Positions 5,086-5,525 of a DNA stretch of 5,525 nt are shown piece after piece (position 1 is the stretch's first letter; each line of letters begins with the position of its first letter). The translations under genes and the position numbers were made by a program. The notes beneath the pieces are model-generated. The model was not told where the DNA came from, did no database searches, and worked only from the letters and a program-made list of their open reading frames with translations. The DNA is taken from NCBI GenBank assembly GCA_902385025.1, contig CABMDX010000324.1, forward strand, positions 1-5,525. Direction: 5' to 3'. The stretch comes from an uncultured archaeon (GTDB taxonomy: Archaea > Halobacteriota > Methanosarcinia > Methanotrichales > Methanotrichaceae).

Positions 5086-5525
5086 ATGCTATTCGAATTT
5101 GCATATGTAGCCTTGCTGCTAGCGGCCATCTGGATTCTGGCAGCACCGACTGGAAAGTATATTGCAAAGGTATTTCGCGGAGAGTGGACGGTGCTCACGC
5201 CACTCTTGCGTCCGCTTGAGCAGTTGCTTTACAAAATGACAGGCATAGATGAGACAAGAGAGATGTCCTGGAAGAGCTACGCATCAGCACTTCTAATATT
5301 CAATGCCCTGGGATTTGCGGCAGTCTTCATACTTCAAGAATTGCAGGGTTTCTTGCCCCTCAATCCCCAGGGGCTCGGGCCGGTTAGATGGGACACGGCC
5401 CTCAACGCAGCCGTCTCTTTCACCACTAACACCAACTGGCAGTCCTACAGCGGCGAGCAGACCATGAGCGTACGAACACAGATGATGCGCCTGACTGTAC
5501 AAAAATTTCTGTCTGAAGCAGTGGG
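5086..5525 (+). CDS. kdpA: Potassium-transporting ATPase subunit A, N-terminal part
   Basis: KdpA is the K+-binding, channel-like membrane subunit of the high-affinity KdpFABC P-type ATPase, which takes up K+ when it is scarce. The frame is open for 146 codons to the right edge; the full protein is about 560-600 residues. Membrane helix 1 covers about residues 5-22 (AYVALLLAAIWILAAPTG), helix 2 about 66-84, and the first pore loop about 104-122. The filter signature TNTNWQSYSGE is at 114-124, with Asn115 matching Asn112 of the E. coli selectivity filter. MSWKSYASALL (60-70) and FLPLNPQGL (89-97) are also family blocks. Near the edge MRLTVQKFLSEAVG departs from the usual GLTVQNFLSAASG pattern. 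No KdpF-like peptide precedes it. kdpB and kdpC are expected to follow outside the window. Confidence 0.95.
   Translation, partial: MLFEFAYVALLLAAIWILAAPTGKYIAKVFRGEWTVLTPLLRPLEQLLYKMTGIDETREMSWKSYASALLIFNALGFAAVFILQELQGFLPLNPQGLGPVRWDTALNAAVSFTTNTNWQSYSGEQTMSVRTQMMRLTVQKFLSEAV

Overview
The window looks like a methanogenic archaeon, probably of the order Methanosarcinales and possibly Methanothrix-like; the lineage is an inference and not secure. The archaeal and methanogen evidence is two adjacent methanogenesis-marker genes (Mmp2 and Mmp4/MtxX), promoters of the archaeal BRE/TATA type (CGAAA followed by TTTATA-like boxes), a GAGGTG ribosome binding site, and AT-rich intergenic DNA between GC-richer genes.

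Layout: (1) Positions 1-1499, minus strand, hold the N-terminal half of uvrA, running off the left edge. Codon 48 is an amber TAG where the family has Glu in the invariant YAEGQRRY motif. (2) Positions about 1617-2207 hold a solitary IS200/IS605-type element. It has a single Y1 HUH transposase gene (tnpA) and an identical 21-base hairpin near each end, and it lies just upstream of the uvrA promoter. (3) Positions about 2209-2436, minus strand, hold a short decayed fragment that resembles the N-terminus of a type I restriction endonuclease R subunit (HsdR), with TGA in place of an expected Trp codon. (4) Positions 2465-4249, minus strand, hold a two-gene operon, mmp2 then mmp4, separated by 18 bases. 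(5) Positions 4250-5085 form a long regulatory and intergenic region. It holds a back-to-back divergent promoter pair whose BRE elements overlap in one TTTCGAAA palindrome, an AAT repeat, a possible small transcript, a further TATA box, a doubtful 76-codon ORF, and a strong stem-loop just ahead of kdpA. (6) Positions 5086-5525, plus strand, hold the start of kdpA, the K+-translocating subunit of the Kdp P-type ATPase, cut by the right edge.

The genes do not form one pathway. A methanogenesis-associated operon sits between a DNA-repair gene with recent insertion and decay beside it, and the start of a probable kdp operon. I found no new multi-gene system. The observations most worth following are the amber codon in uvrA, the shared-BRE divergent promoter with no obvious gene on its plus side, and the structured kdpA leader.
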